Part shown: in pieces, positions 51,192-51,256 of the stretch | Position numbering within the stretch: the stretch's first letter is position 1 | Layout: each line of letters opens with the position of its first letter | NCBI GenBank assembly: GCA_964503085.1 | Contig: CAZCYQ010000020.1 | Location: forward strand, 1-51,256 | Origin: Bin80 sp964503085 | Lineage (GTDB): Bacteria > Bacteroidota > Rhodothermia > Rhodothermales > Bin80 | Reading direction: 5' to 3' | Length of the DNA: 51,256 nt | Notes under the pieces: generated by a model | The model's input: the letters and a program-made list of their open reading frames with translations, nothing else | What the model was told of the DNA's origin: nothing | The model's database searches: none | Program-made: the position numbers and the translations under genes

Positions 51192-51256
51192 TTAATCTAG
51201 AATTTTGGTAACTACGCCGGCGCCGACGGTTCGTCCACCTTCCCGGATAGCAAACC
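51192..51256 (-). CDS. tuf: Elongation factor Tu, C-terminal end
   Basis: The last codons read RFAIREGGRTVGAGVVTKIL-D-stop, the conserved end of EF-Tu. The gene continues beyond the window. Its position right before rpsJ shows that the str-operon tuf leads into the S10 cluster. Confidence 0.95.
   Translation of the reverse strand, partial: FAIREGGRTVGAGVVTKILD

Overview
The window comes from a bacterium of the Bacteroidota/Rhodothermota side of the tree, most likely a marine, Rhodothermales- or Balneolales-like lineage. The reasons are a C-terminal sorting tail with the 'NQNYPNPFNPVT' signature, TonB-dependent receptors with an N-terminal carboxypeptidase-regulatory domain, DUF5916/CBM9 proteins, cysteine-free L36 and S4, and weak or absent Shine-Dalgarno sequences in front of most ribosomal genes. 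Genes for acrylyl-CoA reductase (AcuI), AbgT and a Na+/phosphate symporter fit a marine setting. The species assignment is inference.

Bases 1-13,056 hold a phosphate/polyphosphate neighbourhood. It starts with the 5' part of a Cys/Met-metabolism PLP enzyme, followed by PPK2, a small membrane protein, pdxH and PPK1. PPK1 is divergent from a large TonB-dependent receptor, which is followed by a secreted 1046-residue duplicated protein with a sorting tail and then a Na+/Pi symporter. The spacer between ppk1 and the receptor carries four hexamers at an exact 11-bp period that look like a Pho box. I infer a Pho-controlled unit joining outer-membrane uptake, inner-membrane Pi import and polyphosphate storage and use. 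Inside the 1046-residue gene, 1,261 bp are repeated apparently without change while the flanks of the same repeat have diverged, which suggests gene conversion.

Bases 13,300-27,650 are accessory metabolism and envelope genes: a DinB/YfiT protein, an SDR, a phosphoribosyltransferase, an aldo/keto reductase with a Tat-like leader, two tandem paralogous secreted proteins, a Rieske oxygenase, AcuI, a TonB protein, an AbgT transporter, a DUF5916 protein, a TIGR02206 membrane protein and a cysteine-desulfurase-like protein that appears to lack the catalytic cysteine.

Bases 27,749-36,000 (all minus) hold two tandem copies of a secreted TonB-C-domain protein. They arose by a duplication that also copied the last codons of the neighbouring CPBP protease gene. 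Then come CPBP protease, TPR protein, TPM-domain protein, LemA, YqgF/RuvX and the bifunctional (p)ppGpp enzyme Rel.

Bases 36,152-51,256 (all minus) are the complete S10-spc-alpha cluster in canonical order, transcribed from tuf (its last codons are at the window end) through rpsJ to rplQ, including secY, map, infA, rpmJ and rpoA. There is no room for a separate S10 leader between tuf and rpsJ, so the cluster is probably continuous with the str operon.
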